Source: Erythrobacter crassostreae (GTDB lineage: Bacteria; Pseudomonadota; Alphaproteobacteria; Sphingomonadales; Sphingomonadaceae). From it: a DNA stretch of 64,000 bases. Position numbers and translations under genes: made by a program. The stretch spans positions 1,860,001 through 1,924,000 of the forward strand of contig NZ_JAGSPC010000001.1 of assembly GCF_019204045.1 (NCBI RefSeq), in the 5' to 3' direction. Shown piece by piece: positions 51,705-61,590 of the stretch; within the stretch, counting starts at the first letter, position 1, and each line of letters begins with the position of its first letter. The notes beneath the pieces were generated by a model, which ran no database searches, was not told where the DNA came from, and was given only the letters and a program-made list of their open reading frames with translations.

Positions 51705-52454
51705 ATGAAACAATTTATTGTGCCTTCGATCGCTCTTGCCATGCTGGCTACGGCTCCTCTTCATGCCCAGTCGGCTGAGGAGGCAGCTGTTGATGCTGCG
51801 GAGGCTGTTGCTGAGGCAGCAAAAGATGCGATGGAAGCGGCTGAGGATGCAGAAGCTTCAGGCTCTCAGTCGCTTTATATACCCTCCCCCTATGACGAAG
51901 TCGGCAAAGAAGGGATCAATCCACCAAGGTTGATGGATTTTTCGGCGCTGGATGCGACCGCTGCTGATTATCCGCCTCAATCCTGGGTTGCTGGCGAAGA
52001 GGGTATGGTCGAATTCGAACTGACGGTGAACGCTGCTGGTGATGCGACATCGTGCGAGGTGATCGAGAGCTCTGGCTATGAAGCACTCGATACAAAGACA
52101 TGCGAAACAGCGGTTGCGCGCGCAAAGTTTGAGCCGGGTACAGATGAAACCGGAATGCCGGTTGAATCAAAGCATCGCGACCGTCAGGTTTGGTCCAAGC
52201 GCGAGCCCGAATTTGCCGGCTCGGCGACGATTCATGTCCGCTACAACGTAGCCAAAGACGGCGAAGTGTCCGATTGCGATGTCGTCGAATTGAGCGGTGA
52301 AATCTCCGATCGCATGCGTCAGACATTCGAGCGCGAGCCGTGTCCAGGGATGAACCGGCCAGCGCGTTCCGTTTATCGGGATGAGGATGGTAACCCGATT
52401 GCGAAAACCATCGAATTGCAAGTGATTGTGAAAGCTGAAGCGATTGAGGAGTAA
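51705..52454 (+). CDS. Exported protein with two TonB C-terminal-like domains
   Basis: The 249-aa protein has a signal peptide (MKQFIVPSIALAMLATAP, cleavage near HAQS) and an alanine/glutamate-rich helix (EEAAVDAAEAVAEAAKDAM). Two tandem domains of about 75-85 residues follow with the pattern G-x-V-x-[FV]-x-[LV]...G-x-[AV]-[ST]-x-C-x-V...A..A.F.P typical of TonB_C. Normal TonB is anchored by an uncleaved helix and has a Pro-rich spacer. Here the signal seems cleavable and no spacer exists, so it is unlikely to transmit energy itself. Each domain has a cysteine pair. It is divergent from argJ with a 106-bp gap. Confidence 0.75.
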   Translation: MKQFIVPSIALAMLATAPLHAQSAEEAAVDAAEAVAEAAKDAMEAAEDAEASGSQSLYIPSPYDEVGKEGINPPRLMDFSALDATAADYPPQSWVAGEEGMVEFELTVNAAGDATSCEVIESSGYEALDTKTCETAVARAKFEPGTDETGMPVESKHRDRQVWSKREPEFAGSATIHVRYNVAKDGEVSDCDVVELSGEISDRMRQTFEREPCPGMNRPARSVYRDEDGNPIAKTIELQVIVKAEAIEE

Positions 52455-52529
52455 GGCGGGCGAGATGTTCACGGCGACGCGAAGCATTGCAGTGGACGTT
52501 TTGACCAGAAGTGCCTATCTAGGGACGAC

Positions 52530-52805
52530 ATGACGCGTAAGTTATTTGCCTTTCTGGCCATGCTTTCAGGCCTCGCTGCACTTGGTGGCACGGCCACTGC
52601 GTCCTATGCCCACCCGGCTTCTTCCTGCAATACCAGCGTTTCTGCTGCTGCTGAAAACGCATCGGCAGATCATGCAACGCAATCAACGCGTGATCCCGGT
52701 AAGGCCGCGAAACGCAAAAAAGGCTGCAGAGCAAAGAAGCCCATGCCCATGCCGCGATCAATGCGGGTGCCGGTGCTGATGGGAATTGACCGCGCCTACG
52801 AATAG
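52530..52805 (+). CDS. Small exported basic protein, 91 aa
   Basis: The protein has a signal peptide (MTRKLFAFLAMLSGLAALGG, cleavage near SYAH). The mature part is polar and Ala/Ser-rich, then basic with KRKKGCRAKKPMPMPRSMR. No domain is recognised. Two cysteines are present. AGGGACG stands before ATG at 52530. It lies 75 nt after the TonB-like gene and 118 nt before secA, so it may be independently transcribed. Confidence 0.68.
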   Translation: MTRKLFAFLAMLSGLAALGGTATASYAHPASSCNTSVSAAAENASADHATQSTRDPGKAAKRKKGCRAKKPMPMPRSMRVPVLMGIDRAYE

Positions 52806-52923
52806 GACGCGTTCTTTCTGATTTTCCGCACGCCGCAACTGGCCGTGCGATGCTCCAATTGTATTTCCAGAATTGTATTGGCCCCGGAAGCGCGGGCCAG
52901 ATCCACATTAAGGCACACCTTCC

Positions 52924-55698
52924 ATGTTTGAATCGCTAATGAAATCGGTCTTCGGTTCCTCGAATGATCGCTACATCAAATCTGTCGGCAAAATCGTAAA
53001 TGAAATCAACGCGCTTGAGCCGCAGCTTCAGGCGCTTTCCGATGATGAACTGCGCGGCCAAACGGATAAGTTTCGCGGCCTTTTGGACGCGGGCAGCACC
53101 CTTGATGACATTATGCCGGAAGCGTTCGCGACCATCCGCGAAGCATCTGTTCGCGTGTTCGGCATGCGCCACTTCGATGTCCAGTTAATCGGCGGCATTG
53201 TGCTGCATCGCGGCGAGATTGCTGAGATGCGCACGGGTGAGGGTAAGACCCTGATGGCGACGCTCGCTGTCTATCTCAACGCGATTGAGGGTAAGGGCGT
53301 TCACGTTGTGACCGTGAACGACTACCTCGCCGCGCGTGACGCGGAATGGATGGGGCAATTGTACAACTGGATGGGTCTGACCATCGGTGTCGTCGTTCCG
53401 AATATGGACGAAATGGCCAAACGCGATGCGTATAATGCCGACATTACATACGGTACCAACAATGAATATGGCTTTGATTATCTGCGCGACAATATGAAGC
53501 ATGAGCGCAGCCAGATGGCGCAGCGCCCGTTTAACTTCGCCATTGTTGATGAGGTGGATTCGATCCTGATCGATGAAGCGCGGACCCCGCTGATTATCTC
53601 TGGTCCGACAGAGGACAAGTCTGACCTTTATGTATCGCTTGATGAGGTCGCGAAAGAGATCCCCGAAGAGTGGTATGACAAGGATGAGAAGACCAAAAAC
53701 ATCCAGCTGAACGAAGATGGTCTGGACAAGGTTGAAGCTCTGCTGATCGAGAAAGGTCTGCTGGAAACAGAGAACCTCTACGACGTGGAGAACACCCAAG
53801 TCGTCCATCACCTCGATCAGGCTCTCAAAGCCGTTCACATGTTCAAGCGCGATGACAATTACATCGTGAAGAACGACAAGGTTGTTATCATTGATGAGTT
53901 CACCGGCCGCATGATGGATGGCCGCCGTTGGTCAAACGGTCTTCATCAGGCTGTCGAAGCCAAAGAGGGCGTGAAGATCGAGCCTGAAAACCAGACGATG
54001 GCTTCGATTACGTTCCAGAACTACTTCCGGATGTATCCAAAACTGTCCGGCATGACCGGTACGGCAGCAACCGAAGCGGCAGAATTCTGGGATATCTACA
54101 GCGTCAACTGCGTCGAGATTCCCACCAACCTTCCTGTCGCGCGGATCGACGAGGAAGATGAGTTCTACAAGAACACGATGGACAAATTTGCGGCAATCGC
54201 GCTGGCCATCAAAGAAAAGAACGAGATCGGCCAGCCGGTTTTGGTCGGTACGGTCTCGATTGAGAAATCCGAACTGCTCAGCGAATTCCTCGACAAAGAG
54301 AACGTGACGCACGAAGTTCTCAACGCGCGTCAGCATGAGCGCGAGGCGCATATTGTGGCGCAGGCCGGCCGTCTTGGCGCGGTGACTATCGCCACCAACA
54401 TGGCGGGCCGCGGTACCGATATTCAGCTGGGTGGTAATCTTGATTTCCGGATCGAAGATGAAACCGGAACGATGGAGGGCGGACCTGAAAAGGACGCCGC
54501 CATCGCCAAGATCAAAGAGGCGGTCGCCGAAGAGAAGCAGAAGGTTCTCGAAGCGGGCGGGTTGTTTGTGCTTGGCACGGAACGCCATGAAAGCCGTCGG
54601 ATTGATAACCAGCTGCGCGGCCGTTCGGGCCGCCAGGGTGATCCGGGTCTTTCGCGTTTCTACCTGTGTCTTGAAGACGATCTTCTGCGCATCTTTGGCC
54701 CGGACACGCTGTTTTCAAAAATGATGAATTCGAACCTCGAAGATGGCGAGGCAATCGGGTCCAAGTGGCTGTCAAAAGCGATCGAAACGGCCCAGAAAAA
54801 GGTTGAGGCGCGCAACTACGATACGCGTAAGCAGGTTGTTCAATACGATGACGTGATGAACGATCAGCGTAAGGTGATCTACGAGCAGCGCGGCGAGATC
54901 ATGGAGTCTGAAACGGTCGATGATGTTGTGCTCGACATGCGCCACGATTCGATCAATTCGATCATCGCGGCCTCGTGCCCGCCAGGGTCATACCCGGAGC
55001 AATGGGATATCGAAGGCCTTAAGACGAAAGTCGAAGAAGTGTTTGGCCTCACCATGCCGTTTGAAGAATGGGTTGGCGAAGACCAGGTTGAACCGGAAAT
55101 CTTCGAAGAGCGCCTGCGCACTGAAACCGACAGATTGATGGAAGAGAAGGTCGCCAAGAACGACCCCGCGATCTGGCGTCTTGTGGAAAAAGATGTGCTG
55201 CTGCGTCAGCTCGATTTCCATTGGAAAGAACACCTCGCCACGCTCGATGCGCTGCGTCAGGTGATCTGGATGCGCAGCATCGCGCAGAAACAGCCGATCA
55301 ACGAATACAAACAAGAAGCATTTGGTCTGTTTGAAAACATGCTCGACACGCTTCGTGAGGAAGTGACGAAGATCCTGTTCAAATCTGAAATTCAGGTCGC
55401 GCAGCCACAGGCCGAGGCTCTGCCTGATCTGCCGGACTTCCTGACCGGACACATCGATCCGCTTACAGGTCTGGACAATTCGGACGATGGCGATGGTTCG
55501 GCGCAGCGTCCCGAGTTGTTCGGCTCACTTGCCGGATCGCCGCGGGCAGCTTCGGGATCGGGCGGTTCGAACACGGACAACCCATATGCAAACCTGAACG
55601 TGAGCCGCAACGCGCCGTGCCCATGTGGCAGCGGCAACAAATACAAGCATTGCCATGGCGCAGCGACGACGGCGGGTTCAAAGCTGAGCGCTGAATGA
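52924..55698 (+). CDS. secA: Preprotein translocase ATPase SecA
   Basis: SecA is the ATPase motor that drives preproteins through SecYEG. The 924-aa protein shows the Walker [20 protein letters not shown], the Walker B region [35 protein letters not shown], the second nucleotide domain [20 protein letters not shown], and a C-terminal zinc SEC-C motif ([17 protein letters not shown]). Length is as in other bacteria. The 3' part before SEC-C is a Ser/Gly-rich linker. ATG at 52924 has AAGG about 10 nt upstream. Confidence 0.98.
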   Translation: MFESLMKSVFGSSNDRYIKSVGKIVNEINALEPQLQALSDDELRGQTDKFRGLLDAGSTLDDIMPEAFATIREASVRVFGMRHFDVQLIGGIVLHRGEIAEMRTGEGKTLMATLAVYLNAIEGKGVHVVTVNDYLAARDAEWMGQLYNWMGLTIGVVVPNMDEMAKRDAYNADITYGTNNEYGFDYLRDNMKHERSQMAQRPFNFAIVDEVDSILIDEARTPLIISGPTEDKSDLYVSLDEVAKEIPEEWYDKDEKTKNIQLNEDGLDKVEALLIEKGLLETENLYDVENTQVVHHLDQALKAVHMFKRDDNYIVKNDKVVIIDEFTGRMMDGRRWSNGLHQAVEAKEGVKIEPENQTMASITFQNYFRMYPKLSGMTGTAATEAAEFWDIYSVNCVEIPTNLPVARIDEEDEFYKNTMDKFAAIALAIKEKNEIGQPVLVGTVSIEKSELLSEFLDKENVTHEVLNARQHEREAHIVAQAGRLGAVTIATNMAGRGTDIQLGGNLDFRIEDETGTMEGGPEKDAAIAKIKEAVAEEKQKVLEAGGLFVLGTERHESRRIDNQLRGRSGRQGDPGLSRFYLCLEDDLLRIFGPDTLFSKMMNSNLEDGEAIGSKWLSKAIETAQKKVEARNYDTRKQVVQYDDVMNDQRKVIYEQRGEIMESETVDDVVLDMRHDSINSIIAASCPPGSYPEQWDIEGLKTKVEEVFGLTMPFEEWVGEDQVEPEIFEERLRTETDRLMEEKVAKNDPAIWRLVEKDVLLRQLDFHWKEHLATLDALRQVIWMRSIAQKQPINEYKQEAFGLFENMLDTLREEVTKILFKSEIQVAQPQAEALPDLPDFLTGHIDPLTGLDNSDDGDGSAQRPELFGSLAGSPRAASGSGGSNTDNPYANLNVSRNAPCPCGSGNKYKHCHGAATTAGSKLSAE

Positions 55699-55733
55699 GG
55701 CGCAAACGGGCTTAGGCAGGGGATGCGCGCGCG

Positions 55734-56489
55734 ATGATCGGAGCCGTTCCGGCACTCTTGGCGCTCGCGTTCCTGCTTACCGCGCTGCTCTACGCCAGCG
55801 TGGGTTTTGGCGGCGGTTCTACTTATGCCGCGCTGCTGGCGATTTCGGGTCTAGATTACCGGCTGCTGCCGATGGTGGCGCTGGCTTGCAATATCGTGGT
55901 TGTCGCGGGCGGAACCATCCGCTTTGCGCGTGCAGGCGTAACGCCGTGGCGCGGCGCGCTGCTTATGACCGCTCTGGCGGCTCCTGCCGCGTTTTTGGGC
56001 GGCCTGATATCTATTGGTGAAAGTAACTTCATGTTGCTGCTCGGGGCTAGCCTTGTCCTGACAGCGGCGACCATGCTGCTGCCGGTGCGCGAAGGGCAGG
56101 CCGGTGAACCAATGCGTCTTGCCCGCTATATGCCCTTGATCGCGGCGCCCCTTGGCTTTCTGGCAGGCGTCGTAGGGATCGGCGGAGGCATTTTCCTTGC
56201 ACCGCTGCTCCATCTCACGCGGTGGAAAGACGCCCGCGCAATCGCTGCAACGGCAAGCCTGTTCATCCTGATAAATTCGCTGTTCGGCCTGGCGGGGCAA
56301 TTGCTTAAGCAGGGGCCGGGAGCTTTTGGCGGCGCAATCGGTGCGGCGCTACCGCTGCTCGTTGCGGTCGCAATTGGCGGCCAGATCGGTAGCCTGATGG
56401 CGGTGAAAGTGCTGCCGAAACGCTGGATCAGATGGCTGACAGCGGCGTTGGTGCTTGTTGTGGGGGTACGGCTGCTATCAGTGAGCTGA
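55734..56489 (+). CDS. TauE/SafE-family membrane permease
   Basis: The 251-aa protein is almost all membrane helices, about seven or eight, with the family motif in two repeats: LLYASVGFGGGSTYAALL near the start and LAGVVGIGGGIFLAPLL in the middle. TauE/SafE (sulfite exporter/DUF81) proteins move sulfite, sulfonates or other small anions across the inner membrane. The transported compound cannot be deduced. It starts 35 nt after secA and probably ends before the tRNA-Asn on the other strand. Confidence 0.88.
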   Translation: MIGAVPALLALAFLLTALLYASVGFGGGSTYAALLAISGLDYRLLPMVALACNIVVVAGGTIRFARAGVTPWRGALLMTALAAPAAFLGGLISIGESNFMLLLGASLVLTAATMLLPVREGQAGEPMRLARYMPLIAAPLGFLAGVVGIGGGIFLAPLLHLTRWKDARAIAATASLFILINSLFGLAGQLLKQGPGAFGGAIGAALPLLVAVAIGGQIGSLMAVKVLPKRWIRWLTAALVLVVGVRLLSVS

Positions 56490-56519
56490 AGCGGTGCCAA
56501 AACCTTCAATGTAAGAAAA

Positions 56520-56594
56520 TGGCTCCCCGAGTTGGATTCGAACCAACGACCAAGTGATTAACAGTCACCTACTCTACCGCTGAGCTATCGGGGA
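56520..56594 (-). tRNA. tRNA-Asn (anticodon GTT)
   Basis: On the minus strand a complete 75-nt cloverleaf is visible: acceptor TCCCCGA/TCGGGGA, D arm with AGCTCAGCGGTAGAG, anticodon stem GTGA/TCAC with loop CTGTTAA (anticodon GTT), T arm GTTGG-TTCGAAT-CCAAC and encoded GCCA end. It decodes AAC and AAT. No adjacent integrase or repeated tRNA end is present. Confidence 0.97.
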
Positions 56595-56782
56595 ACAGCA
56601 ACCGGTATGTCTCTCCGGTGCGAGCAGCGCCTATATGGGCGCGCGGATTTCTTTGCAAGAGGTGTTTTGGTTTTTCCGCACACCATCCGGTGCGCGAATT
56701 CCTCGGCCCATTCGGGCCTGCGGACGGGCGGTCGCCCTTGCGGTTGCGATGCAACCGATTTGCGCCTGACTAGCAGTTTTTC
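56595..56782. other. Intergenic region between tRNA-Asn and nadK
   Basis: These 188 bases contain the promoter for the minus-strand tRNA. At 56741-56757 there is a small perfect hairpin (CGGTTGC-GAT-GCAACCG), 25 nt after the nadK stop on the minus strand, without a T tract. No gene is supported. Confidence 0.4.
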
Positions 56783-57601
56783 TCAATCAGTTACAAATTG
56801 CTCTGATACGATGCGTTCTTCCAGCGACTGGCCTGGGTCAAACAGCAATTCTAGCTCCGTATCGCGCGCTATTTCCAAAGTAACCTCGGCAATATCTCGG
56901 AGTTCTTTCTGGTCGGCCACGGCAGCGACAGGGCGCTTCTGCGGGTCGAGCACGCGCAGCTTGATACGCATATGGTCAGGTAGGATCGCGCCGCGCCAGC
57001 GGCGGGGGCGAAACGGGCTGATTGGGGTGAGGGCAAGCAACTCACTGTCCAGCGGCAGGATCGGGCCGTTCGCAGAGAAGTTATACGCGGTCGATCCCGC
57101 AGGCGTTGCCACCAGCACCCCGTCGCCAACCAGTTCTTTAATCCGAACCCGGCTGCCCACTGTGATTTCGATCTTTGCGGTCTGGCGCGTTTCACGCAAC
57201 AGTGAAACCTCGTTGATAGCGCACAGAGTTTGTGTTTCACCGTCCTGCAGGACAGCCTCCATCCTCAACGGCGCAATGCTTTTCCGGTGCGCCTTGGCAA
57301 GGCGGTTGGCGATCACGGCGCGCTTGTCATAGCGGTTCATCAGGAAGCCGACCGTACCCAGATTCATGCCGTAAGCAGGTACAATCCGCCCGGCATCCAG
57401 CATTCCGTGGAGAGCTTGAAGCATAAAGCCGTCCCCGCCCAGAACCACGGCCACGTCAGCCTCTTCAATCGGTGCCCATTCCACTTGCCCGAGAAGCGCC
57501 TCGTAAGCCGCCTGGGCTTGCGGAGTTTCCGACGCGAGGAGAGCCATGCGCGCAAACGGATTGGTCAATCCATTGGTCGCGCCGTTGGTCGCAGTAGTCA
57601 T
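56783..57601 (-). CDS. nadK: NAD kinase
   Basis: NadK phosphorylates NAD to NADP. The 272-aa protein has the phosphate-donor motif VVLGGDGFMLQALH, the NLGTVGFLMNRYD segment, GDGVLVATPAGSTAYNFSANGPI (the substrate-binding core) and a normal C-terminal half. The start is not certain: ATG at 57601 has only a weak upstream purine tract, and an internal ATG at 57547 (ALLASETPQAQAAY) is possible. It is followed downstream by a weak hairpin and then by tRNA-Asn, both on the same strand. Confidence 0.93.
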   Translation of the reverse strand: MTTATNGATNGLTNPFARMALLASETPQAQAAYEALLGQVEWAPIEEADVAVVLGGDGFMLQALHGMLDAGRIVPAYGMNLGTVGFLMNRYDKRAVIANRLAKAHRKSIAPLRMEAVLQDGETQTLCAINEVSLLRETRQTAKIEITVGSRVRIKELVGDGVLVATPAGSTAYNFSANGPILPLDSELLALTPISPFRPRRWRGAILPDHMRIKLRVLDPQKRPVAAVADQKELRDIAEVTLEIARDTELELLFDPGQSLEERIVSEQFVTD

Positions 57602-57763
57602 ATCCGTTTTCAGGCCCCCTCAGGCATGGTGCCGATGCCGGCATATATGGGTCGACATGCCGCCGCGATCCCAAACGGCATTAGTCAGTTATCCTGATGT
57701 TCCAATTTCGGTCGGATTGCAATTGGTGTAAGCTTTCTGGAGTAAGTCCGTTAAAGGCGCGCT

Positions 57764-58606
57764 ATGAAATCGAACCGATCATCTTTGACCCATTCGTTGA
57801 GAGAGCCAACCCGCGGTTCATTTCCCGGCGTGAAGGAGTCTGCGCTCGACAGTGATTTGCTAAGCGCGCTGGACCGACAAGAGATCGAGGTTCTGTTCCA
57901 ACCACAGTTTTCCGGCAGCACCGGCGCCGTTGTCGGCGCGGAAGCGTTGGCGCGGTGGCAGCATCCGACGCTTGGCGAAATCGGCGCGCGTGATCTTTTC
58001 GCGATTGCGGAACGGGCTGCGCTTGTCGCGCCTTTGTCGCGTCATGTGGTTGCCCGCGCGCTGAAAGATGCGGCGGCTTGGCCAGAAGAGCTCAGCCTTT
58101 CGCTCAATATCACGCCTGAAGAGATGGGCGATCCCCGTTTTGCGGCGGATTTTGCTGAATTGATCGGGCAGAGCGAGATTGCTCCGTCGCGTTTGATGCT
58201 GGAAATCACGGAGGATTTGCTGCTCCGCAATCTGAAGCAGGCGGGCGAGGCGCTTGGCGCGCTGCGCAGCCTCGGTTTCCGGACCGCGCTTGATGATTTT
58301 GGCGCAGGCTTTTGCAACTTCCGTTACCTGCGTGAATTGCCGCTGGACGCGATCAAGCTGGACAAGATTATGGTCGATGGCGTGCCCAGCGATGCCAAGG
58401 CTCTTGCCGTGCTGCGCGCAATTATCGCGCTCGCCCGCGCGCTCGAACTCGACATCTATGCCGAGGGAATCGAAAGCGAAATACAGCGCGCAGCGATTAT
58501 TTCGGAAGGGTGCGAATACTGGCAGGGTTTCCTGCGGGCGCAGCCGATGAAAAGCGATCAAGTGCTTGAATTGGCCAAGACAGCGCGCGGACGCGGACAC
58601 GGTTGA
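57764..58606 (+). CDS. Stand-alone EAL-domain protein, probable c-di-GMP phosphodiesterase
   Basis: The 280-aa protein is essentially one EAL domain (about residues 32-270) with a short N-terminal extension of 30 residues and no GGDEF, PAS or membrane segment. Residues needed for catalysis look intact: E-A-L in VGAEALARWQHP, N in LSLNITPEEM, E in LEITED, DD in ALDDFGAGFCNF, K in IKLDKIM, E in YAEGIES and Q in YWQGFLRAQP. It should hydrolyse c-di-GMP. Such enzymes control motility, adhesion and pilus use, which suggests a possible link with the Flp pilins, but no direct linkage is seen. ATG at 57764 is the start. Confidence 0.9.
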   Translation: MKSNRSSLTHSLREPTRGSFPGVKESALDSDLLSALDRQEIEVLFQPQFSGSTGAVVGAEALARWQHPTLGEIGARDLFAIAERAALVAPLSRHVVARALKDAAAWPEELSLSLNITPEEMGDPRFAADFAELIGQSEIAPSRLMLEITEDLLLRNLKQAGEALGALRSLGFRTALDDFGAGFCNFRYLRELPLDAIKLDKIMVDGVPSDAKALAVLRAIIALARALELDIYAEGIESEIQRAAIISEGCEYWQGFLRAQPMKSDQVLELAKTARGRGHG

Positions 58607-58728
58607 GCGGCGTCCGATACGAGCGTCCGAAATCGGGAAGCCGAACCGCTCCGCTGAATGTCTAACATTGGGGTGGAAAGCGGACACCCGCTATGATAAC
58701 AATTCCGATACCTTCGCAGATTTTACAT
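58607..58728. other. Gap between convergent EAL gene and kinase gene
   Basis: This 122-base spacer contains no open frame that I support and no clear terminator hairpin. Loose repeats of TCCGA occur near 58615-58635. Confidence 0.35.
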
Positions 58729-59760
58729 CTACCTTTGCACTCTGCCCGAACCATCGCCGGACATGAGTTTTTTGACCTCAGGCACGGTGACCCGGTTGAA
58801 GTCGCCAAGGATGGTGTGCTTGAGCGCGCTGGCTGCGACAGCGAACTCCAGGCTCTGCTGGCGGTCTTCGTAAGCATTCAGACCATAGATCAGCGCCGAT
58901 GCAAAGCTGTCACCACCGCCGACACGATCGACAATATCGGTCAGCTCGTATTTCTTCGACAGCATGAAGCCGCCTTCGCGCGTGCGCAGGCATGCGGACC
59001 AGTTGTTGCGATCCGCGTTTAGGCTCTCACGCAAAGTGATCGCGATGGTGTGCATCTTGGGATAGATGTCGAGCACCTTCTGACCCAGCGCTTCGTATTT
59101 GGCGGTATCAAGCTCGCCCGATTCCACGTCGACATCGACCGTTATGTCGAGCGACTTCTGGCAATCCTCTTCATTGGCAATGCCAACATCGACATACTTG
59201 ACCAGTTCACGCATCACTTCGGGAGCGCTCTTGCCATACTTCCACAGCTTGCCACGGAAGTTGAAGTCGCATGAAACTGTTACTCCAGCCGCTTTGGCGG
59301 CCTTGAGGCACTCCATCGACAAATCAGCCGCCGATTGGCTCAATGCCGGAGTGATACCGGTGATATGCAGCCACTTCGCGCCTTTGAAGATCGTCGGCCA
59401 ATCGAACTCATCCGCACCCGCATTGCAGATCGAGGAATTTGCGCGGTCATAGACGACCTTTGAGGGACGCTGGTTAGAGCCGGTCTCCAGGAAATAGATA
59501 CCAACCCTATCACCCGAACGGCTTACATGTGCGGTATCGACTCCGAACTTGCGCAGTTCCATAATCGCGTTTTCACCAATGTCGTTATCTGGCAGTGCGC
59601 TGACAAAGCCTGAATCAAGACCGTAGTTCGACAACGCCACTGCAACATTGGCTTCGCCGCCGCCGAAGGTCGCTTCAAACTCATGCGACTGGAAAAAGCG
59701 CTCGTGACCCGGCGTTTTGAGCCGAAGCATGATCTCACCGAACGAAAGGAATTGAGTCAT
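58729..59760 (-). CDS. kdgK: PfkB-family sugar kinase, 2-keto-3-deoxygluconate-kinase-like
   Basis: This 343-aa PfkB carbohydrate kinase has the N-terminal [18 protein letters not shown], a [15 protein letters not shown] substrate-binding loop, [31 protein letters not shown] and the catalytic [16 protein letters not shown] with the anion hole and base Asp. The overall pattern fits 2-dehydro-3-deoxygluconate kinase, which makes KDPG for the Entner-Doudoroff route after breakdown of uronic-acid polymers. The upstream gene encodes a beta-helix lyase-like protein, and the start (59760) overlaps its stop by 4 bp, which strongly supports this function over fructokinase. Confidence 0.82.
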   Translation of the reverse strand: MTQFLSFGEIMLRLKTPGHERFFQSHEFEATFGGGEANVAVALSNYGLDSGFVSALPDNDIGENAIMELRKFGVDTAHVSRSGDRVGIYFLETGSNQRPSKVVYDRANSSICNAGADEFDWPTIFKGAKWLHITGITPALSQSAADLSMECLKAAKAAGVTVSCDFNFRGKLWKYGKSAPEVMRELVKYVDVGIANEEDCQKSLDITVDVDVESGELDTAKYEALGQKVLDIYPKMHTIAITLRESLNADRNNWSACLRTREGGFMLSKKYELTDIVDRVGGGDSFASALIYGLNAYEDRQQSLEFAVAASALKHTILGDFNRVTVPEVKKLMSGDGSGRVQR

Positions 59761-61460
59761 TGGGCGGCCCCTTCGGAATTTCGCTGGTTCAATTGATACT
59801 CGTAAAGCGACGGCACGGCGGTGACCTTTGCGTTCATCGACTCCACGTAAGGCTCAGGCCTGTGGTCGAGGACGATTTCGCGGTTGCCGTGCATACCGAT
59901 CACCCGTGCATCGGGACCTTCCGAGCCACCAAGAATAACGACTTGCTCGTCGGGCGCAACACCGCCTTCGACAATGACTTTCACATTCCAAGCCGTGTTG
60001 TAACGACCGTGGCCGGGTTGCCAGTAACCAGCCCCCCCTGCCTTGTAGAGATCGTATAGCGGATTGCCGTCTTCACTTGTCTGGTCAGGAGTGAGGTGCA
60101 CCGTCACGTTATCGTAAAGGTTCTGGTGATTTGCTCCGGCATGCTGGTCGAGTGTGGGCGTCATCCAGACGGCCGAATTGGTGTAAACCGACTTGGTCGA
60201 TTGCGTGTTGAAGCTAAGCGCGTGAATGGTCGGGTTGTAGACCGTCAGATTGTCGATCAGGACATTGTGCACATTGCCGACGTGGACGCTGTAATGGGCT
60301 TTGTGTTCACCCTCGGTGACGATATTCTCGATTGTCACATTGGCTATATCATCGGTCAGGATGCCGCTATCACCATCCTTTATCCGGACATTGCGGATCC
60401 AGCCATTGTGAACGCCAGTGAAGTAAACTCCATTATAGCCAGCTTCGTTATGATGCCCGAAATAGGGGTTTTCTGGAAATTCCATCGCGAAGTCTTGCAG
60501 GCCGACATCGGTCAGATGCTCCCAGCGAGCAAAGTTTGCGGGCAATTCAGAATTGATGTCGTGCAGCAGCGGATCGGCAATCGTCACTTGATCTCCGTTG
60601 ACAGCGAGGATTTTGGTAGCCTGCCGCACTAACGGTCGTTCAGGCATTTCCCAGTGGCGGCTACCGACTTTGAGCTTGGTTTCACCATAGAGTGATGCAA
60701 TCAGCGGTCCGTCCGGTCCCGCACGGTTGTGCCAGTGGATTTGGAGTACTTGGCCAACGGAAAGATCACTAATGTCGGCAACGGTCAATTCTCGACCGCC
60801 GCGAACCCCGGAACCAATGTCGGCAATCACCTCGATCGGACGGTCGTAGCGTTCAAGATAGGTTGCATGCCGGCCGCCCGGAACGCGCGTCCAGATAAAG
60901 CCGGCGCTCCAGCTATAGGGCGAGAAGATGACTTCGAGATTGGCATCCTTCTGCCGTTCGTACTTGTCGTTCTCGACCAGATATTCGCGGATCTCCTTCA
61001 GCGCACCGCCGTCGTCGATCTGGTTGAGCGGACGGGGCATATGGAGGACGGTGCCGCCATCGCCCATACCCATTCCCGAAAGCACAATCCCGCTCTTCTC
61101 GATCCACAGTATCTCGGACAGCAAATAGCGCCCGGTATGCATCTGGACGCGCACAGGACCCGTCGCTTCGTGCGCCGCAGCAAGAGCCGCTTTCAAAGCA
61201 ATGCTATCGTCCTTGCCATCATCGGGTATCGCACCATGGTCAGCAACATCAATGACATTTCCGACATGTGGTATGGGTTCCACTCCAAATCCGTAACCAG
61301 CATAAGAGAAGTCCGGGAGATATGTGTCCGATCCGCCACTGTTATCCGTCAGGATGGTGGGTAAATCCTGTGCAGCAAGCGGACCTGCGGTCAAAACGAG
61401 CGCTAGAGATGTCGACAAAAAATCTATCTTTTTCAACTTTCTGGCCTTGGATTTCCGCAT
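59757..61460 (-). CDS. Exported right-handed beta-helix protein, probable polysaccharide lyase
   Basis: The 567-aa protein has a signal peptide ([20 protein letters not shown]..., cleavage near AAQD). A pectate-lyase-3-like start follows ([25 protein letters not shown], then a [12 protein letters not shown] segment) and then long runs of parallel beta-helix turns such as [28 protein letters not shown] and [12 protein letters not shown]. Such folds occur in pectate, alginate and rhamnogalacturonan lyases and GH28 hydrolases; the exact class is open. Coupling to a KDG-kinase-like gene points to a uronate-containing substrate. ATG at 61460 follows GAGGG; the frame is open to 61523. It is probably periplasmic or secreted. 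Confidence 0.75.
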   Translation of the reverse strand: MRKSKARKLKKIDFLSTSLALVLTAGPLAAQDLPTILTDNSGGSDTYLPDFSYAGYGFGVEPIPHVGNVIDVADHGAIPDDGKDDSIALKAALAAAHEATGPVRVQMHTGRYLLSEILWIEKSGIVLSGMGMGDGGTVLHMPRPLNQIDDGGALKEIREYLVENDKYERQKDANLEVIFSPYSWSAGFIWTRVPGGRHATYLERYDRPIEVIADIGSGVRGGRELTVADISDLSVGQVLQIHWHNRAGPDGPLIASLYGETKLKVGSRHWEMPERPLVRQATKILAVNGDQVTIADPLLHDINSELPANFARWEHLTDVGLQDFAMEFPENPYFGHHNEAGYNGVYFTGVHNGWIRNVRIKDGDSGILTDDIANVTIENIVTEGEHKAHYSVHVGNVHNVLIDNLTVYNPTIHALSFNTQSTKSVYTNSAVWMTPTLDQHAGANHQNLYDNVTVHLTPDQTSEDGNPLYDLYKAGGAGYWQPGHGRYNTAWNVKVIVEGGVAPDEQVVILGGSEGPDARVIGMHGNREIVLDHRPEPYVESMNAKVTAVPSLYEYQLNQRNSEGAAQ

Positions 61461-61493
61461 TCTCGCATCCCTCATATCAATTTTTTCAATTTG

Positions 61494-61523
61494 AGTATTG
61501 ACGTTGAATGGCACCGGTGTCAA
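61494..61523 (-). promoter_or_regulatory. Putative promoter of the lyase-kinase operon
   Basis: On the minus strand TTGACA (61518-61523) and AATACT (61494-61499) are separated by 18 bp, a plausible -35/-10 pair upstream of the beta-helix gene. The -35 lies inside one copy of the 13-bp repeat, so a protein bound there could block RNA polymerase. Confidence 0.42.
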
Positions 61524-61547
61524 TTAATTAGGTAACCGGTGTCAATT
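61513..61547. repeat. Tandem 13-bp operator-like repeat between lyase and receptor genes
   Basis: ACCGGTGTCAATT occurs twice in the same orientation, at 61513-61525 and 61535-61547, exactly 22 bp apart (about two helical turns). The core ACCGGT is itself palindromic. A second direct repeat, GTTGAATGGC, flanks them at 61503 and 61553. The arrangement is typical of repressor sites controlling a divergent catabolic locus, for example a LacI-type regulator, but no regulator gene is in the window. Confidence 0.65.
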
Positions 61548-61590
61548 GAGGGGTTGAATGGCCAGAAAGCCGGTATTGGGAGGAAATATG

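Noticed and set aside
56741..56757. Hairpin CGGTTGC-GAT-GCAACCG as a nadK terminator
   Set aside because: The stem is only 7 bp and no T tract follows on the minus strand, so I list it only within the intergenic note.
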